This document shows, piece after piece, positions 59,984-64,000 of a DNA stretch of 64,000 nucleotides. The notes below the pieces were generated by a model. The model did no database searches, had not been told where the DNA came from, and saw nothing but the letters and a program-made list of their open reading frames with translations. The translations under genes were made by a program, and so were the position numbers. Source of the stretch: Streptomyces sp. RPT161 (GTDB taxonomy: Bacteria > Actinomycetota > Actinomycetes > Streptomycetales > Streptomycetaceae); assembly GCF_027533845.1 (NCBI RefSeq), contig NZ_JAPZVN010000023.1:41407-105406 (forward strand). The letters are read 5' to 3'. Within the stretch, counting starts at the first letter, position 1; every line of letters starts with the position of its first letter.

Positions 59984-60994
59984 ATGGAAAGTTCCGCCAA
60001 ACCCCGCAGAGCAGCCGCAGTCGCCGTGCTCACGGCGAGCAGCCTCCTCCTCGCCGGATGTGCCAGCGGCTCCGGCGGCAAGAAGGCCGCCGAAGCCGCC
60101 AACGGCATATCGGCGGGCCACGCCGACACCCCCCGGATGAAGGTCGCGATGATCACCCATCAGGCCCCGGGCGACACCTTCTGGGATCTGGTGCGCAAGG
60201 GCGCCCAGGCCGCCGCCGCCAAGGACAACGTCCAGCTCGTCTACTCCGCCGACCCCAGCGCCGCCAACCAGGCCAACCTGGTGCAGAACGCGATCGACCA
60301 GAAGGTGGACGGCATCGCGGTCACCCTGGCCAAGCCCGACGCGCTGAAGAACGTGGTCGCCAAGGCCGAGCAGAGCGGCATCCCGGTGGTCGGACTGAAC
60401 GCGGGGATCGACGTCTGGAAGCAGCAGGGCCTGCTGGAGTACTTCGGGCAGGACGAGACCATCGCGGGCCAGGCGGTCGGCGACAAGCTCAACCAGCTCG
60501 GCGCCCACCACGTGGTGTGCGTCGTCCACGAGCAGGGCAACGTCTCGCTCGAGGACCGCTGCGCGGGAGTGAAGAAGGACTTCAAGGGCACCACCGACCT
60601 GCTGTACGTCAACGGCCAGGACATGCCGTCGGTGAAGGCGACCATCACCGCCAAGCTCCAGCAGGACCACTCGATCGACGAGGTCGTCACCCTCGGCGCG
60701 CCGTTCGCGCTCACCGCCACCCAGTCGGTGTCCGACGCGGGCAGCAAGGCCAAGGTGGCCACCTTCGACCTCAACAAGGACCTGGTCGGCGCCGTGCAGG
60801 ACGGCAAGGTCCAGTTCGCCGTCGACCAGCAGCCGTACCTCCAGGGCTACCTGGCCGTCGACGGGCTGTGGCTCTACAAGAACAACGGCAACTTCAGCGG
60901 TGGCGGCGCCTCCCCGGTGCTGACCGGCCCGGCGTTCGTGGACAAGGGCAACGTCGCGGCCATCGCCAAGTTCGCGCAGAACGGGACCCGGTGA
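59984..60994 (+). CDS. Sugar ABC transporter substrate-binding lipoprotein (importer 2)
   Basis: A 336-aa type 1 binding protein from ATG 59984. Signal MESSAKPRRAAAVAVLTASS with lipobox LLAGC. ITHQAPGDTFWDLVRKGAQA, DQKVDGIAVTLAKPDALKNV and GQDETIAGQAVGDKL mirror the importer 1 protein almost segment by segment. It starts a plus-strand operon with permease, ATPase and isomerase. The ligand is probably myo-inositol. Confidence 0.93.
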   Translation: MESSAKPRRAAAVAVLTASSLLLAGCASGSGGKKAAEAANGISAGHADTPRMKVAMITHQAPGDTFWDLVRKGAQAAAAKDNVQLVYSADPSAANQANLVQNAIDQKVDGIAVTLAKPDALKNVVAKAEQSGIPVVGLNAGIDVWKQQGLLEYFGQDETIAGQAVGDKLNQLGAHHVVCVVHEQGNVSLEDRCAGVKKDFKGTTDLLYVNGQDMPSVKATITAKLQQDHSIDEVVTLGAPFALTATQSVSDAGSKAKVATFDLNKDLVGAVQDGKVQFAVDQQPYLQGYLAVDGLWLYKNNGNFSGGGASPVLTGPAFVDKGNVAAIAKFAQNGTR

Positions 60995-62070
60995 TGACGA
61001 TGACCGAGCAGGCTGCGTCGGCGGCCGACCCGCAGTCGGCCCCCGTTCCGCCCGGTACCGACGGCCGAACGGCCCAGCGCTCACCGGCCCGCAGGCTGCT
61101 GGCCCGACCGGAGGTCGGCGTGGCGGTCGGCGCCATCGCCGTGTTCCTCTTCTTCTTCGCCGTCGCACCCACCTTCCGGCAGGCCGACTCGCTGGCCACG
61201 GTGCTCTACCAGGCCTCGACCATCGGCATCATGGCGCTGCCCGTGGCGCTGCTGATGATCGGCGGCGAGTTCGACCTCTCGGCCGGGGTCGGGGTGGTCA
61301 GCTCGGCGCTGACCGCCAGCATGGTCAGCTACCAACTCACCCAGAACGTCTGGGTGGGCGTGGTCGTGGCGCTGGTGTTCTCGCTGGCGGTCGGCGCGTT
61401 CAACGGCTACCTGCTGGTGAGAACCGGGCTGCCGAGCTTCCTCGTCACGTTGGGCACCTTCCTGATGCTCCAGGGCCTCAACCTGGCGGTCACCAAAATG
61501 ATCACCGGCAACGTAGCGACCGACTCGATCAGCGACATGGACGGCTACAACCAGGCCAAGGCGGTCTTCTCCTCCGACATCACCGTCGCGGGGGTGTCGG
61601 TCAAGATCACCGTGTTGTGGTGGCTGGTCTTCGCCGCCCTCGCCACGTGGGTGCTGCTGCGCACCAGGTACGGCAACTGGGTGTTCGCCGTCGGAGGCGA
61701 CAAGGAGAGCGCGCGGGCGGTCGGCGTACCGGTGACGTTCACCAAGATCACGCTGTTCATGGCGGTGGGCTTCGGCGCCTGGTTCGTCGGCATGCACCAG
61801 TTGTTCGCCTTCGACACCGTGCAGTCCGGTGAGGGCGTCGGCAACGAACTGCTCTACATCGCCGCGGCGGTGATCGGCGGCTGTCTGCTCACCGGCGGCT
61901 ACGGTTCGGCGATCGGCACGGTCATCGGCGCGTTCATGTTCGGCATGGTCACCCAGGGCATCGTCTACGCCGACTGGAACCCCGACTGGTTCAAGCTGTT
62001 CCTGGGGGTCATGCTCCTGGGCGCCACCCTCATCAACCTGTGGATCCGCCGTCAGGCAACCCGGAAGTGA
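60994..62070 (+). CDS. Sugar ABC transporter permease (importer 2)
   Basis: A 358-aa CUT2 permease, ATG 60994 sharing its A with the upstream [43 protein letters not shown] and [20 protein letters not shown] repeat the segments of the importer 1 permease. The cytoplasmic N-terminus is longer. About ten spans. Confidence 0.92.
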   Translation: MTMTEQAASAADPQSAPVPPGTDGRTAQRSPARRLLARPEVGVAVGAIAVFLFFFAVAPTFRQADSLATVLYQASTIGIMALPVALLMIGGEFDLSAGVGVVSSALTASMVSYQLTQNVWVGVVVALVFSLAVGAFNGYLLVRTGLPSFLVTLGTFLMLQGLNLAVTKMITGNVATDSISDMDGYNQAKAVFSSDITVAGVSVKITVLWWLVFAALATWVLLRTRYGNWVFAVGGDKESARAVGVPVTFTKITLFMAVGFGAWFVGMHQLFAFDTVQSGEGVGNELLYIAAAVIGGCLLTGGYGSAIGTVIGAFMFGMVTQGIVYADWNPDWFKLFLGVMLLGATLINLWIRRQATRK

Positions 62071-62075
62071 TCACC

Positions 62076-62948
<873 letters not shown>

Positions 62949-63037
62949 CGTGTGCCCCCGGGGCCGTGTCGCTGGCCCCCGCGTCCTGAACGTCCTTCAC
63001 AACCGGCCACCTCCAACCGGCAAGGAGACCACCGCAG

Positions 63038-63952
63038 ATGACCACCAGCTCCGCCCCCGTACTGGACCGCATCCGGGTCGGTTCGGCACCAGACTCCTGG
63101 GGGGTGTGGTTCCCCGACGACCCGCAGCAGGTGCCCTGGGCCCGCTTCCTGGACGAGGTCAGCCAAGCCGGTTACGAATGGATCGAGTTGGGGCCGTACG
63201 GCTATCTGCCGACCGATCCGAAGCGGCTCACCGACGAACTCGCCCGCCGCTCCCTGAAGGTCTCCGCCGGAACCGTCTTCACCGCACTGCACCGCGGCCC
63301 GGCGGTCTGGGACGCCACCTGGGCGCATGTCGCGCAGGTCGCCGAGCTGACCAGGGCGATGGGCGCACGGCACCTGGTGGTCATCCCGTCCTTCTGGCGG
63401 GACGACAAGACCGCCGAGCTGATCGAGAGCAGCGAGCTGACCGGCGCGCAGTGGGGCCATCTGGCCAGCGGCATGCAGCGGCTCGCCCATGAGGTGCGGG
63501 AGCGCTACGGGCTTGACATCGTGGTCCACCCGCACGCCGACACCCACATCGACACCGAGGAGCACGTCGTCCGCTTCCTCGACTCCACCGACTCCGACCT
63601 GGTCAACCTCTGCCTGGACACCGGCCACTACGCCTACTGCGGCGGCGACAGCGTCAAGCTGATCAGGACCTACGGCGAGCGGATCGGCTATCTGCACCTG
63701 AAGCAGGTGGACCCGGAGATCCTCGCCGATGTCGTCGCCAACGAGGTGCCGTTCGGCCCCGCGGTCCGGCGCGGGGTGATGTGCGAGCCGCCGCGCGGGG
63801 TGCCGGATCTGCCGCCGGTACTGGCGGCGGCGCAGGATCTCGGCGTGGATCTGTTCGCGATCGTGGAGCAGGACATGTATCCGTGTCCCGCGGACCAGCC
63901 GCTGCCGATCGCCCAGCGCACCCGGCGCTTCCTGCGCGGCTGCGGAGCGTAG
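63038..63952 (+). CDS. IolE/IolH-type sugar phosphate isomerase/epimerase
   Basis: A 304-aa TIM barrel, ATG 63038 with AAGGAG upstream. RIRVGSAPDSWGVWFPDDPQ, VVHPHADTHIDTEEHVVRFL, LCLDTGHYAYCGGDSVKLI and FAIVEQDMYPCP fit the xylose-isomerase-like AP_endonuc_2 family with metal-binding Glu, Asp and His. In inositol clusters such genes are iolE (2-keto-inosose dehydratase) or iolH. The 89-base gap after the ATPase gene suggests the same transcript. Which of the two it is cannot be decided here. Confidence 0.85.
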   Translation: MTTSSAPVLDRIRVGSAPDSWGVWFPDDPQQVPWARFLDEVSQAGYEWIELGPYGYLPTDPKRLTDELARRSLKVSAGTVFTALHRGPAVWDATWAHVAQVAELTRAMGARHLVVIPSFWRDDKTAELIESSELTGAQWGHLASGMQRLAHEVRERYGLDIVVHPHADTHIDTEEHVVRFLDSTDSDLVNLCLDTGHYAYCGGDSVKLIRTYGERIGYLHLKQVDPEILADVVANEVPFGPAVRRGVMCEPPRGVPDLPPVLAAAQDLGVDLFAIVEQDMYPCPADQPLPIAQRTRRFLRGCGA

Positions 63953-64000
63953 GCCTCGCCGGCCGGGCCGGAGCGGAGGTGGGTGTTTTCCCGGGGACAG

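Overview
The window looks like Streptomyces or a close relative. GC content is very high, third codon positions are almost all G or C, and starts are often GTG or TTG. Genes are packed into ATGA/GTGA-coupled operons, and typical actinobacterial families occur (F420/LLM oxidoreductases, SAV_2336-type proteins, a SigJ-type sigma factor, PcaL). No rRNA, tRNA or CRISPR array was seen.

Layout. 1-3,992: end of psd, pssA, glycerate kinase, and a frameshifted BCCT carrier. 4,216-10,972: a four-gene conflict-type system made of a trypco1 protein, a trypsin/VMAP protein, a MoxR ATPase and a vWA/pseudokinase/P-loop-like protein, with a TTA (bldA) codon early in the peptidase gene. 11,089-15,743: arylamine N-acetyltransferase, an intracellular-type gamma-glutamyltransferase homologue coupled to an SCP2 protein, and an FAD amine-oxidase/phytoene-desaturase-type enzyme. 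15,856-20,485: a coupled operon for reductive pyrimidine (or hydantoin) degradation. 20,696-23,191: a MarR/MFS/isochorismatase-fold operon behind a perfect 34-bp palindrome. 23,273-33,791: mostly housekeeping or secreted proteins (S41 protease, secreted GGT, ZIP, TfoX-C, PNGase A-like amidase, xthA, metallo-hydrolase, PcaL fusion).

33,824-45,128 is an accessory zone. It holds a decayed tyrosine integrase, two SDRs, TetR regulators, a frameshifted NmrA-like gene, a SigJ-type sigma factor, redox enzymes, a methyltransferase, and a patch of scrap fragments (VOC, IS630, IS110, serine hydrolase).

45,303-49,003 is a striking two-gene operon: an MFS transporter coupled to a 799-residue fusion of class I HMG-CoA reductase with an aminoglycoside/choline-kinase-type phosphotransferase.

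49,378-63,952 is a myo-inositol catabolic locus. It has iolC, a Cgl0159-type aldolase-like gene, iolB and iolD on the minus strand, and an IolE/IolH-type isomerase on the plus strand. A GntR regulator and two paralogous sugar ABC importers (each a lipoprotein, a permease and a single-domain ATPase) flank them. Three related 12-bp sites lie at the gntR start and between iolC and the second importer, and suggest one IolR-like regulon. iolG, iolA and a separate iolE are not in the window.
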